A DNA stretch of 14,402 nucleotides from Chloroflexota bacterium. GTDB lineage: Bacteria > Chloroflexota > Dormibacteria > Aeolococcales > Aeolococcaceae. The translations under genes were made by a program, and so were the position numbers. This document shows positions 1 to 6,455 of the stretch, piece after piece; the first letter of the stretch is position 1, and every line of letters starts with the position of its first letter. The stretch covers positions 1-14,402 of the forward strand of contig DNAU01000032.1 of the NCBI GenBank assembly GCA_003491925.1, read 5' to 3'. Below the pieces are notes generated by a model. The model saw nothing but the letters and a program-made list of their open reading frames with translations. It was not told the origin of the DNA and ran no database searches.

Positions 1-27
1 GATCCGACCGATCCGACCGATCCCGCC
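1..27. repeat. Tandem 9-bp repeat, 3 units
   Basis: Three consecutive units of GATCCGACC, the third with two changes, lie directly before the first gene and are followed by TCCC and the ATG. A short related stretch (GATCCGACCGATC) recurs at 7962-7974, after the tail terminator gene. The period is 9, unlike the 7-bp arrays elsewhere in the window, but the position (spacer, abutting the start codon) is the same. Confidence 0.8.
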
Positions 28-31
28 TCCC

Positions 32-892
32 ATGAAAGCCGCCCTCGCGATCTGCGTGATCGTCCGCGACGAGGCCCCGTACCTGGCCGAGTGGATTGAA
101 TTCCATCGCCTGGTCGGAGTCGAGCGCTTCTTCCTCTACGACGACCGGTCGGAAGACGACACGCTCGCGATCGTCCAGCGGCATTCCCGCGGCGACATTA
201 CGGTCCACCCCTACGACGAGGCCTGGCACTCCGCCCGCTACAATTCGCCGCAGGCCTGCACCTTCAACGACACCCCGCAGGTCTGCGCGTACAACCACTG
301 CGTCCAGAACCACGCCGGCGACGCCCGCTGGTGCGCGTTCATCGACGTCGACGAATACCTTTACCACGAGGACCTCGACGACCTCCGCGTCGCCCTGGGC
401 CGCTACGAGCGGCACGTCGGCGTGTTCGTCCCCTGGCTCATCTTCGGGCGCAACGGCCACGCGACGCGGCCGGCGGGGCTCACGGTCGAGGAATACACCC
501 GCCGCGGGTACCCGGGAGAACCGCTCGGCTACGGCAATCAGGGAAAGCAGATCGCCCGTCTCGATCAGCTCGCCTTCTGGGGGCCCTTCGGCTCGCACAA
601 CGCCGTCTATCACTTCGGCCTGCCGGTGGACTCGTTTGAAGATCCGGTGCCCCGGTTCCACGCCCCGATTTGCCGCCTGAACGCCTTTCGCCTGAACCAC
701 TACTACAACCGCTCGCTGGCCGAGGCCCGCGCCAAGGCCGAGCGCTGCGACCGCAACGCCAAGCCCGGTTTCCAGCCCGACATGCGGCGGATGGACCTCC
801 ACGACCTGAATCACGTCGAGGACCGCGGCATCCTCCGCTTCCTGCCGGCATTGCAGAAGGTGTTAGGTGAGAGGTGTCAGGTATTAGAATGA
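32..892 (+). CDS. Glycosyltransferase, GT92 / Glyco_tranf_2_4-like
   Basis: The 286-residue protein has the features of GT-A-fold glycosyltransferases of the GT92/DUF23-like group: the N-terminal strand with RDE (residues 12-14) and EWIEFH (20-25), LYDDRS near 35-40, a metal-binding DVD inside FIDVDEYLY (DVD at 105-107), and HYYNRS (223-228). It should transfer a sugar from a nucleotide donor; acceptor unknown. There is no signal peptide or membrane segment, so it is probably cytoplasmic. ATG 32 follows GATCCCGCCTCCC with no Shine-Dalgarno sequence. The stop overlaps the next ATG (ATGA, 889-892). The last 10 residues (277-286) are encoded by heptamer repeats at 859-886, so the native C-terminus was probably near residue 276. 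Family call is fairly secure; substrate is not. It may modify the virion or the host surface, or be a passenger gene. Confidence 0.8.
   Translation: MKAALAICVIVRDEAPYLAEWIEFHRLVGVERFFLYDDRSEDDTLAIVQRHSRGDITVHPYDEAWHSARYNSPQACTFNDTPQVCAYNHCVQNHAGDARWCAFIDVDEYLYHEDLDDLRVALGRYERHVGVFVPWLIFGRNGHATRPAGLTVEEYTRRGYPGEPLGYGNQGKQIARLDQLAFWGPFGSHNAVYHFGLPVDSFEDPVPRFHAPICRLNAFRLNHYYNRSLAEARAKAERCDRNAKPGFQPDMRRMDLHDLNHVEDRGILRFLPALQKVLGERCQVLE
859..886. repeat. GGTGTCA-family heptamer array inside a gene 3' end
   Basis: Four consecutive degenerate heptamers (GGTGTTA, GGTGAGA, GGTGTCA, GGTATTA) encode the C-terminal tail of the first glycosyltransferase and end 2 bases before the next ATG. The orientation is the G-rich one, which contains no stop codon in the perfect repeat. 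The opposite-orientation partner seen in other spacers is missing here. Confidence 0.85.
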
Positions 893-1482
893 TCGAACGG
901 CAGTGGCTTGAATCGCACTTCGCCGGCCGCGCGGGCCGCTTCCTGGAGATCGGCGCCTTCGACGGGTTCACCGGCTCGCTGACGTTCGGCCTGATCCAGG
1001 CCGATTGGCGAGGCGTCCTGGTCGAACCCGACCCCCGCGCATTTTGCCGGTTGAAATCGCTCTGGGGCAACGGGACGCCGAACCTCGATCTGGTGAACGC
1101 CGCCGTTGCCGCGCGCGGCGGCCTGAGATGGTTCTACCAGGACGTCGGCGCCGCGGGCGACGGCCAGACGAGCACGCTGGTACCCGAAGTGGCCCAAGGT
1201 TTCGCCGAGCGGCGCGGCGCCCGCTACCGGACCCATTGGACGCACGCCGTCTCCGTAGCCGACCTGCTGGCCTGCTTCGGCACGGACTTCGACCTGGTGG
1301 TGATCGACGCCGAGGGTTTGGACTGGGAGATCCTCTCAGCCATGCCCCTGGCCGCGATGTACGGCACGGAGGTCATCGTCGCCGAGAACCCGGCCGCCGT
1401 CGCCGACCTCCTCGCGCCCTGGTACACCGAGGCGCTTCGCACCCCGGACAACCTGATCGCCGTGCGACGGTCCGACACCTGA
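889..1482 (+). CDS. FkbM-family SAM-dependent methyltransferase
   Basis: The 197-residue protein has the SAM-binding motif I LEIGAFDG (19-26), the acidic end of strand 2 VEPDP (45-49), and the FkbM signature VVIDAEGLDWEIL (137-149), which corresponds to the family's usual K-I-D-x-E-G-x-E stretch. FkbM enzymes typically O-methylate sugars or small molecules, so the partner may be the glycan made by the glycosyltransferase next door. The ATG at 889 overlaps the upstream stop (ATGA), suggesting translational coupling. An in-frame GTG at 874 would add five residues but lies inside a heptamer repeat, so ATG is preferred. At about 200 residues it is compact for the family but all core motifs are present. 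The stop codon TGA (1480-1482) is supplied by a CACCTGA repeat unit, and the final DT residues are repeat-encoded. Confidence 0.82.
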   Translation: MIERQWLESHFAGRAGRFLEIGAFDGFTGSLTFGLIQADWRGVLVEPDPRAFCRLKSLWGNGTPNLDLVNAAVAARGGLRWFYQDVGAAGDGQTSTLVPEVAQGFAERRGARYRTHWTHAVSVADLLACFGTDFDLVVIDAEGLDWEILSAMPLAAMYGTEVIVAENPAAVADLLAPWYTEALRTPDNLIAVRRSDT

Positions 1483-1501
1483 CACCTCTCACCCGACATC
1501 T
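1474..1501. repeat. GACACCT heptamer array, start-proximal orientation
   Basis: Four heptamers (GACACCT twice, CTCACCC, GACATCT) are followed by TCCC and the ATG at 1506. The array begins inside the methyltransferase gene and supplies its stop codon. The stretch closely matches the leader of the tail-tube gene (8011-8040). Confidence 0.85.
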
Positions 1502-1505
1502 TCCC

Positions 1506-2231
1506 ATGCGTCACACGCAATTCCTCGTGTTCGAGATCTCCGACCGTTGCAACCTGGCCGGGCGGCATGCCGGCCGCTGCCCGGTTTCCCTGGCCGACCG
1601 CTACGGCGCGCTCGACACCAGCCGGCCCTTAACCGACGAGCTGATCATCGAGTGCTGCGAGAAAGCGTATCACGAGCTCGGTTTTCAGGGCCGCATCGCC
1701 TGGCACTACTACAACGAGCCCATGCTCTCCTGGGACCGGCTCCGCACGCTCATCCCGCGGATCAAGGCCCGCGTACACGAGGCGACTTTCCTGCTCTGGA
1801 CCAACGGCACGATCTGGCCGGCGAACCTCATGGACCTGGCCGTCTTCCGCGACATCGTGGTCACCGATTACGACGCCCAGGATTTCAAAGCGCTGGTGCA
1901 GGCCCTTCCCGGTACCCGGATCGTGGCCCTCCACCCGGGGCTCGACGACCGGGCCCTCTGCCGCTCGCAGTACGCCGAGGAGCGGTGCCAGCGGATGTTC
2001 ACGGAGCTCATCATCGACCACTACGGCAACGGCCACCTGTGCTGCATGGACTTCCGCGGCGCCTGCCCCCTGGGCAACGTCTGGGACGCCGGTTTCGAGC
2101 AGGTGGTCCTGAACTTCCTGGAGATTCGCGACCTGGTGAGCCGCTATCCGATGTCCGCCGCCGCGCCCCGCGTCTGCCGGTTTTGCACCCACCGCATGGC
2201 CCAAAAGGCCTACTGGGTGCACCTCGACTGA
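1506..2231 (+). CDS. Radical-SAM-like protein with SPASM-type C-terminus, atypical cluster motif
   Basis: The 241-residue protein begins MRHTQFLVFEISDRCNLAG, like the first strand of radical SAM enzymes. WHYYNEPML (67-75) resembles the GGEP region and LLWTNGT (97-103) the TNG strand. Its C-terminal cysteines C161, C179, C180, C187, C224 and C227 fit a SPASM auxiliary iron-sulphur domain. However, the canonical CX3CX2C that binds the SAM-cleaving cluster is absent: C15 is followed by H21 and C25 (C-x5-H-x3-C). It may be a divergent subfamily with a different ligand set, or an inactive homologue. An upstream reading-frame extension to 1005 overlaps the methyltransferase in another frame and is rejected. 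ATG 1506 has a TTCCC context without a Shine-Dalgarno sequence. Natural substrate unknown; peptide or sugar modification is possible. Confidence 0.65.
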   Translation: MRHTQFLVFEISDRCNLAGRHAGRCPVSLADRYGALDTSRPLTDELIIECCEKAYHELGFQGRIAWHYYNEPMLSWDRLRTLIPRIKARVHEATFLLWTNGTIWPANLMDLAVFRDIVVTDYDAQDFKALVQALPGTRIVALHPGLDDRALCRSQYAEERCQRMFTELIIDHYGNGHLCCMDFRGACPLGNVWDAGFEQVVLNFLEIRDLVSRYPMSAAAPRVCRFCTHRMAQKAYWVHLD

Positions 2232-2263
2232 TCCCACCCTTCACACCCTGCAGGCCCCCGCCC

Positions 2264-2554
2264 ATGATTTCCGCCGACCGTTTTTCGTTCCGCTGCGCTC
2301 CCGCGCCCCGCCCGAGGCCTCAGCGCGTCACGATCGACATCCTCCGCCCCGGCACGGAGGTCGAGCTCTCCGGGAGCGGCGTCCCCCCGATCCGCGCCCG
2401 CGTGAGCGAGGTCTGCCTGTCCGCCTCCGGCTATCGCGTCATCTACGTCTGCTCCTGGTGGGACTCCGGCCACCGTTTCTCCGCCGCCTTCGAGCCCCCC
2501 GAGATCGCCCCCGCCGAGGACCGCCCCGGCGACCGGATCACGCTGACCCTGTGA
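2264..2554 (+). CDS. Small hypothetical protein, possible SH3-like beta barrel
   Basis: The 96-residue protein has a proline/arginine-rich start (residues 10-21) followed by alternating hydrophobic strands: VTIDILRPGTEVELSG, IRARVSEVCL, YRVIYVCSWWDSGHRFSAAF and RITLTL. The pattern G-x-E-V-x-L followed later by Y-x-V-x-x-x-W-W-D-x-G suggests a small SH3-like barrel of the kind met in phage accessory proteins; this is an impression, not an identified family. The ATG at 2264 is preferred over in-frame upstream extensions that overlap the radical-SAM-like gene; context GCCCATG, no Shine-Dalgarno sequence. Codon usage matches its neighbours. Its function is unknown. It is the last gene before the capsid spacer. 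Confidence 0.6.
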   Translation: MISADRFSFRCAPAPRPRPQRVTIDILRPGTEVELSGSGVPPIRARVSEVCLSASGYRVIYVCSWWDSGHRFSAAFEPPEIAPAEDRPGDRITLTL

Positions 2555-2668
2555 GGTGCCGGGTGTCAGGGTACGAAAAGGGCGCTGGAATCGTTTATGC
2601 CGGCGGCCTGCGGGATTTTTCGGGATTTTTCCGCCTCCGGCACCTGACACCTGACGCCTGACGCCTGA
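2555..2668. repeat. Bipartite inverted heptamer array (GGTGTCA / CACCTGA)
   Basis: Immediately after the stop, GGTGCCG and GGTGTCA (2555-2568) are followed by a roughly 70-base spacer and then by CACCTGA, CACCTGA, CGCCTGA, CGCCTGA (2641-2668) in the opposite orientation. GGTGCCGG (2555-2562) is the exact complement of CCGGCACC (2637-2644). The spacer contains a perfect 10-bp tandem duplication, CGGGATTTTT, at 2611-2620 and 2621-2630. Confidence 0.8.
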
Positions 2669-2848
2669 TTTCCGACCTACACTCTCTTTATTCGGACGCG
2701 GACCGGTCACGCCACGGCGGGCCGGCCGCTTCCAGTCAGCGGCTCACTCTGAGCCCGATCCGACACGCCACGGCGGCCGGACAGGTTTCAAAGCGCTTGC
2801 TTCCAGCAACCTGATTCCCCCGACCCTTCTTCCCGCGTGGAGCCTCCC
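2669..2848. other. Non-coding spacer before the capsid gene with imperfect direct repeats
   Basis: No credible gene was found in this 180-base stretch. It holds two copies of CACGCCACGGCGG (2708-2720 and 2764-2776), each followed closely by CCGG and further on by GCTTCCAG (2728-2735 and 2799-2806), an imperfect direct repeat with a 56-base offset at its left end. The palindromes GACCGGTC (2701-2708) and AAGCGCTT (2791-2798) also occur. The only AT-rich patch is around 2679-2695. This is the longest spacer in the window and a plausible place for a late promoter or operator, but no convincing -35/-10 pair can be named. Confidence 0.5.
2839..2842 (+). promoter_or_regulatory. Shine-Dalgarno-like GGAG before the major capsid gene
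   Basis: GGAG is separated by CCTCCC (6 bases) from the ATG at 2849, a good distance for a ribosome binding site. It supports ATG 2849 over the in-frame GTG at 2837, which would overlap the site. The tail chaperone gene has the same GGAGCCTC arrangement (8465-8474), while most other genes here have no such site. Confidence 0.5.
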
Positions 2849-4255
2849 ATGGCCAAGAACTGGCGCATCGCCAAGTACCAGGACCGTCGCAACGCCCTGG
2901 TGAAGCAGTCCGAAACGATCCTCGACGCCGCCATGAAGGACGGCGAGCGGGAACCCACCGCGGAGGAGCAGGCCTCCCTCGATGCGAACAAGACCGAGCT
3001 GAAGGCGCTGAGCGAGAAGATCGCCCGCGAGGAGGAGATCGCCGCCTACGTCGCCGAGACGTCCGCCAGTGCCTCGACCGGTTTCGAGACCTCGGCCCCC
3101 GGCCAACCGGCCGAAGGGCGCAGCGTGGCCTCCCGCCAGACCGGCCCCCGCGGCGCCCGCCGCATCGGCCCGGTGCAGGCCGGCTTCGAGCAGGACCCGA
3201 ACTGCGGTTTCGAGCGGCCCCGCGACTTCATCCTCTGCGTGATGCAGCACGGCGATCGCGAGGTCCAGGCCGCGGCCGACCCCCGCCTCCGCTTCCTGGC
3301 CGCCGCCGGCAGCGACGAGCAGGGCGCCTACGCCGATCCCTACGGCGGCTTCCTGATCCCGCTGGGGTTTCACCCGGAGCTGATGGCCCTGACGCCCGAG
3401 GATGACCCGGTCGGCGCGGCCACCACCAAGGTGCCGATGGAGGTCCCCAAGGTCGAGATCCCGGCCAGGACCGACAAGGACCATTCCACCGGCTCCGTCA
3501 CCGGCGGACTCTTGGTCACCCGCCGGGCCGAGACCCAGAGCCAGCAGGCCACCCGCATGCAAATGGAGCGCGTGGCCCTGATGGCCACCAGCCTCTTCGG
3601 CCTGGCCTACGCCACCGAGGAACTGCTGGCCGACTCGCCCACGAGCTTCGCGGCCCTCCTGGCCCAGGGGTTCAAGGACCAGTTCACCGCTCACCTCTTG
3701 AACGAGCGGCTCTTCGGCACGGGCGTCGGCGAGTTCGAGGGCGTCATGAACGCCCCCTGCCTCGTGACGGTGGCCAAGGACTCGAACCAGACGGCCAAGA
3801 CGATCAGCTACACGAACGTCATCAACATGCGGAGCCGCTGTTACCGCTACCAGAAGGCCGTCTGGCTCTATAACCATGACTGCCTCCCGCAGCTCATGCA
3901 GTTGTACTTCAGTCCGGCCGGCGCCACCAACGCCCTGGCGGTGCCGGTGTGGCAGGCCTCGCTCCGCGACGGCGAACCCGAACGGCTCTTGGGCCGCCCC
4001 GCCTACCCGACCGAATTCTGCCAGACCTTGGGCACGACCGGGGACCTGATCCTCGGCACCTGGGACGAGTACCTCGAGGGGACCTACGAGCCCCTGAACT
4101 CGGCCGAGAGCATCCACGTCCGCTTCGTCAACCACGAGCGTACGTTCAAGTTCTGGCTCCGCAACGCCGGCAAGTGCTGGTGGAGGACACCGCTCACGCC
4201 GCGGCGCTCGGCCAGCACGCTCTCCCCGTTCCTGGCCCTGGCCACGCGGTCGTAA
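2849..4255 (+). CDS. Major capsid protein, HK97 fold
   Basis: The 468-residue protein has the layout of HK97-type capsid proteins: an N-terminal charged coiled-coil delta domain (about residues 10-70, with a low-complexity linker to about 110), then DPYGGFLIP (163-171), YATEELLADS (254-263), the E-loop/A-domain region with NERLFGTGVGEFEGVM (285-300), the loop ERLLGRPAYPTEF (378-390), GDLILGTWDEYL (398-409), and SPFLALATR at the C-terminus. It would assemble the icosahedral shell, with the delta domain acting as scaffold and being removed by a prohead protease. No protease gene lies in this window. ATG 2849 is chosen because GGAG sits 6 bases upstream. The basic end (about 444-468) is not obviously a frameshift artefact. 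Confidence 0.93.
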   Translation: MAKNWRIAKYQDRRNALVKQSETILDAAMKDGEREPTAEEQASLDANKTELKALSEKIAREEEIAAYVAETSASASTGFETSAPGQPAEGRSVASRQTGPRGARRIGPVQAGFEQDPNCGFERPRDFILCVMQHGDREVQAAADPRLRFLAAAGSDEQGAYADPYGGFLIPLGFHPELMALTPEDDPVGAATTKVPMEVPKVEIPARTDKDHSTGSVTGGLLVTRRAETQSQQATRMQMERVALMATSLFGLAYATEELLADSPTSFAALLAQGFKDQFTAHLLNERLFGTGVGEFEGVMNAPCLVTVAKDSNQTAKTISYTNVINMRSRCYRYQKAVWLYNHDCLPQLMQLYFSPAGATNALAVPVWQASLRDGEPERLLGRPAYPTEFCQTLGTTGDLILGTWDEYLEGTYEPLNSAESIHVRFVNHERTFKFWLRNAGKCWWRTPLTPRRSASTLSPFLALATRS

Positions 4256-4267
4256 GCTCGGTTCGCC

Positions 4268-4353
4268 GTCAGTCGTCAGTGGTCGGTTGTCACTCGCAAC
4301 GGGCCAGGGACGACGGACCACGGGCCCCTATCCCCCTGACCCCCGACCCCTCT
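4268..4353. repeat. Bipartite heptamer array (GTCAGTC-type, then GACGACG/CCCCTGA-type)
   Basis: GTCAGTC, GTCAGTG, GTCGGTT and GTCACTC form a clean period-7 run (4268-4295). After GCAACGGGCCAG come GACGACG and GACCACG (4309-4322), then C-rich heptamers CCCCTGA, CCCCCGA, CCCCTCT (4333-4353). Two repeat families meet in one spacer, as if two arrays had recombined. The next ATG is 16 bases downstream. Confidence 0.75.
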
Positions 4354-4369
4354 CTCCGAGGTTTTTCCC

Positions 4370-4858
4370 ATGGGTATCAGTCCCGCCAACGGTCCCTCCG
4401 CCGTCTCGACTCAGAAGCTCTTCGCCCGCGAGGCGATCCAGATGGGCCCGCACAGCCCGAGCGACACCAACGCCGACGTCTGCTCCAGCCTGGGCTGGGT
4501 GGACATGCAGGAATTCGACATCTTCGCCTGCCTGGCGATGGCCACGCACCTGGCGGCCAACTCCAACGGGATTACCCTGCTGGAGATCGTCGCCGCCACG
4601 GACACCAACGGCGATAACCCGACCCTCATCAAGACCTCGGGGGCCTGCAACACGGCCAACGCCAACCTGACCGACTACCAGTGCCTGGAGTGCCTGGCCG
4701 AGGAAGTCGATCAGATCGGCCAGGCCGCCGGCCTGTCGCTGCGTTACGTGGCCGCCGTCCTCACGATGGACAACGCCAACAGCCTGGCCGCGGTGACCTA
4801 CGTCCGCTCGGGCGCCAAGGCCCCGCACCTGAACCTGACCGCCCCGGTGGTCGGCTGA
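4370..4858 (+). CDS. Putative capsid decoration / minor head protein
   Basis: The 162-residue protein lies directly after the capsid gene, the usual place of a decoration or cement protein. It has no signal peptide or membrane segment. A helix-like segment TDYQCLECLAEEVDQIGQAAG (101-121) is followed by beta strands LRYVAAVLTM (124-133) and AAVTYVRSG (140-148), and another strand pair GITLLEIVAAT (67-77) lies in the middle; this mixed order is compatible with small structural head proteins. I do not recognise a named family, so the call rests on position and on the short, non-enzymatic sequence. GAGG at 4358-4361, 8 bases before the ATG, may be its ribosome binding site. Strong expression would be expected for a decoration protein. 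Confidence 0.5.
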   Translation: MGISPANGPSAVSTQKLFAREAIQMGPHSPSDTNADVCSSLGWVDMQEFDIFACLAMATHLAANSNGITLLEIVAATDTNGDNPTLIKTSGACNTANANLTDYQCLECLAEEVDQIGQAAGLSLRYVAAVLTMDNANSLAAVTYVRSGAKAPHLNLTAPVVG

Positions 4859-4864
4859 GAAGCA

Positions 4865-4942
4865 AGTGTCGGGTGAGAGGTGTCAGGTGTCGGCCTGCAC
4901 CGTCTGACGCCTGACCCCTGGCACCTGACACCTTCCGCACCC
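4865..4942. repeat. Bipartite inverted heptamer array (GGTGTCA / CACCTGA)
   Basis: The 5' arm (4865-4892) is AGTGTCG, GGTGAGA, GGTGTCA, GGTGTCG. The loop is GCCTGCAC (4893-4900). The 3' arm (4901-4942) is CGTCTGA, CGCCTGA, CCCCTGG, CACCTGA, CACCTTC, CGCACCC, followed by one C and the ATG. The loop GCCTGCACC recurs in the last array of the window (14357-14365), so the two spacers are related beyond the heptamers. Confidence 0.85.
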
Positions 4943-4943
4943 C

Positions 4944-5774
4944 ATGCACATCCTCCAGCCCGATGCCCGCAAGCAGATCGTCCTGGGCTTCCCCAGCCCG
5001 GGCGGCGCGTGCATGTCCTACGAGACCGCGCGGGCCCTGTACCGGGGCACGCAACGGCACGATCTGGCCCTCCTGCTCTCCGTGGGGAGCTGGGACGGTT
5101 TCAACAACCTGTGGGCCAGCGCCCTGAACCTGGCCGAGGCCGGCCAGGCCACGCATTTCGCGATGCTCCATGCGGACATCGCGCCGGAGGAGGGCTGGCT
5201 CGATCTGCTGGCCGACGAGCTCGACCGGCTCGGGGCGGACCTGGTTAGCGTGGCGGTGCCCCTGAAAGACGGCCGCGGCGTCACCAGCTCCGGGATCGGC
5301 GACCCGGCCGACCCGTGGCACCCGTATCGCCGGTTCACGGTGCGAGAGCTTTTCGACTCGAGCCTGCCGGAAACGTTTTCGGCGGCCGACGCGGGCCATC
5401 CCGGCGGGATCTTCCTCCACAACGACGGCTGCTGGATGTGCGACCTCCGCCAGGAGGCCTTCCGCAGCACGGATGCGGAAGGGCGCCTCATCGCCGATTT
5501 CCACTTCCCCCGCGAGGTGTTCCGCGACGGAGCCGACGGGAAGTTCAAGGTCCGCGCCGAGTCGGAGGACTGGTATTTCTCCAGAAAACTGCACGAGCTG
5601 GGCATCAAGAGCTACATCACCCGCAAGGTCCGCCTGACCCACGCCGGCGGCTACGCCTTTTCGAACGTCCTGCCCTGGGGCACCTACCGGCACGACCTCG
5701 ATACGCCGGGCGGCAAGGCCCTGGAGGAGGCGGCCGTTGCCCGCGGTCAGTTGTCCGTTACGACCGACAATTGA
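4944..5774 (+). CDS. Glycosyltransferase-like protein (GT-A/GT2-like), inserted in the head module
   Basis: The 276-residue protein resembles GT2-type enzymes: an N-terminal strand IVLGFPSPG (12-20), FAMLHADIAPEEGWLDLL (72-89) where LHAD stands in place of the usual DxD, GADLVSVAVPLKDGRG (97-112), and ESEDWYFSRKLHELG (206-220), whose ED is the usual catalytic-base motif. LTHAGG (231-236) resembles a C-terminal metal or acceptor contact. It lies between the decoration gene and the connector gene, so it is probably a cargo gene rather than a core head component. The last nine residues (268-276) and the stop (TGA 5772-5774) come from heptamer repeats. The ATG context is CACCCCATG with no Shine-Dalgarno sequence. 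The sugar and acceptor are unknown. Confidence 0.68.
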   Translation: MHILQPDARKQIVLGFPSPGGACMSYETARALYRGTQRHDLALLLSVGSWDGFNNLWASALNLAEAGQATHFAMLHADIAPEEGWLDLLADELDRLGADLVSVAVPLKDGRGVTSSGIGDPADPWHPYRRFTVRELFDSSLPETFSAADAGHPGGIFLHNDGCWMCDLRQEAFRSTDAEGRLIADFHFPREVFRDGADGKFKVRAESEDWYFSRKLHELGIKSYITRKVRLTHAGGYAFSNVLPWGTYRHDLDTPGGKALEEAAVARGQLSVTTDN

Positions 5775-5793
5775 CGACCGACAACTGACCACC
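5746..5793. repeat. Bipartite heptamer array (GTCAGTT / GACAACT)
   Basis: GTCAGTT and GTCCGTT (5746-5759) are followed almost at once by GACAATT, GACGACC, GACAACT and GACCACC (5766-5793), then G and the ATG. The first part and the stop codon of the preceding glycosyltransferase gene lie inside this array. GTCAGTTGTC (5746-5755) is the exact complement of GACAACTGAC (5780-5789). Confidence 0.85.
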
Positions 5794-5794
5794 G

Positions 5795-6448
5795 ATGCGC
5801 TACCAGCAGCTCGTACCGCCGGATCCCTGCCTGGAGGTCGTTTCCACGGAGGAGGCGGCCCGGCAGTGCTTCGTCAGCAACCCGCAGGAATTCCCGTACC
5901 TGCGGGGACTCGTGAAAAAGGCCGTCGAATGGATCGAGCGTACCCTCAGCCGCCAGCTCCTCACGGCCACCTGGTGCTGCTATCTCGACGCCTTCCCCAA
6001 CGAGATCGTGCTGGAGCGGTGCCCGGTCCAGACGGTAACGCAGATCGAATACACCGATACCGAGGGAAACTCGCAGATCCTGCCGCCGGACCAGTACCAA
6101 TTCGACGTGGCCAGCCAGAACTGGCCGGCCCGCGTCCAGCCGGCCTACGGACTGATCTGGCCGGTGACCCGCGGCTATAGCCGCACCTGGCCCACGATCG
6201 AAGCTAACCACCTGGGAGAACTCCCCGAGATCACCGGCTTTTACAATGCCGTCCAAGTCACCTTCACCGCGGGCTACGGCACGCCGGAAGAGGTCCCGCC
6301 CGGCCTGCGGCACGCGATCCTATTGGCCGCGGCCGGCTGGTACCGCGACCGCGAACCGACGACGATCGGCCCGGGGATCACCGTCAACCCGCTGCCCCAC
6401 AGCCTCGAAGCGCTTTTGAGCCTCGAGGACTGGGGCCAGTACGCCTGA
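5795..6448 (+). CDS. Head-tail connector protein, HK97 gp6 / phiE125 gp8-like
   Basis: The 217-residue protein matches the gp6-like connector family that forms a ring under the portal. The N-terminal part contains the helix LRGLVKKAVEWIERTLSRQLL (36-56), followed by strand TATWCCYLDAFPNEIVLERCPVQTVTQIEYTD (57-88), YQFD (101-104), and the hallmark AVQVTFTAGYGTPEEVPPGLRHAILLAAAGWYRDRE (152-187), which resembles the family's usual V-x-F-x-A-G-Y-G stretch and the helix after it. Its position between head and tail genes, before a head-closure and a gp10-like gene, is the standard order. At 217 residues it is of usual size for the phiE125 gp8 subgroup. ATG follows CACCG, with no Shine-Dalgarno sequence. 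Confidence 0.85.
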   Translation: MRYQQLVPPDPCLEVVSTEEAARQCFVSNPQEFPYLRGLVKKAVEWIERTLSRQLLTATWCCYLDAFPNEIVLERCPVQTVTQIEYTDTEGNSQILPPDQYQFDVASQNWPARVQPAYGLIWPVTRGYSRTWPTIEANHLGELPEITGFYNAVQVTFTAGYGTPEEVPPGLRHAILLAAAGWYRDREPTTIGPGITVNPLPHSLEALLSLEDWGQYA

Positions 6449-6455
6449 AGAACGG

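Noticed and set aside
874..888. GTG start for the FkbM gene
   Set aside because: It lies inside a heptamer repeat and would add five repeat-encoded residues. The ATG at 889 overlaps the upstream stop as ATGA, the common coupling layout.
1005..1505. In-frame upstream extension of the radical-SAM-like gene
   Set aside because: It overlaps most of the FkbM gene in another frame and its translation is R/P/G-rich shadow sequence. The radical-SAM-like homology begins at MRHTQFLVFEIS.
2599..2641. Terminator after the small hypothetical gene
   Set aside because: GCCGG...CCGGC can form a stem of about eight pairs with one mismatch but the loop is about 25 bases and no T-run follows the stem. The T-runs are in the loop.
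2669..2700. Sigma-70-type promoter before the capsid gene
   Set aside because: The AT-rich patch CTCTTTATT is not paired with a recognisable -35 element at suitable distance, and host promoter rules are unknown.
2837..2848. GTG start for the capsid gene
   Set aside because: It would use the GGAG site as coding sequence. ATG 2849 has this site at proper spacing.
4190..4255. Frameshift at the capsid gene 3' end
   Set aside because: The basic end RTPLTPRRSAST looked odd, but the following SPFLALATR is a plausible HK97-type C-terminus in the same frame, so no error needs to be assumed.
2744..4321. Long open frame on the minus strand opposite the capsid gene
   Set aside because: GC-rich codon bias (G/C at third positions) produces antisense open frames. 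The translation is low-complexity G/A/L/R/V-rich without motifs, while the + strand encodes a clear HK97-type capsid protein.
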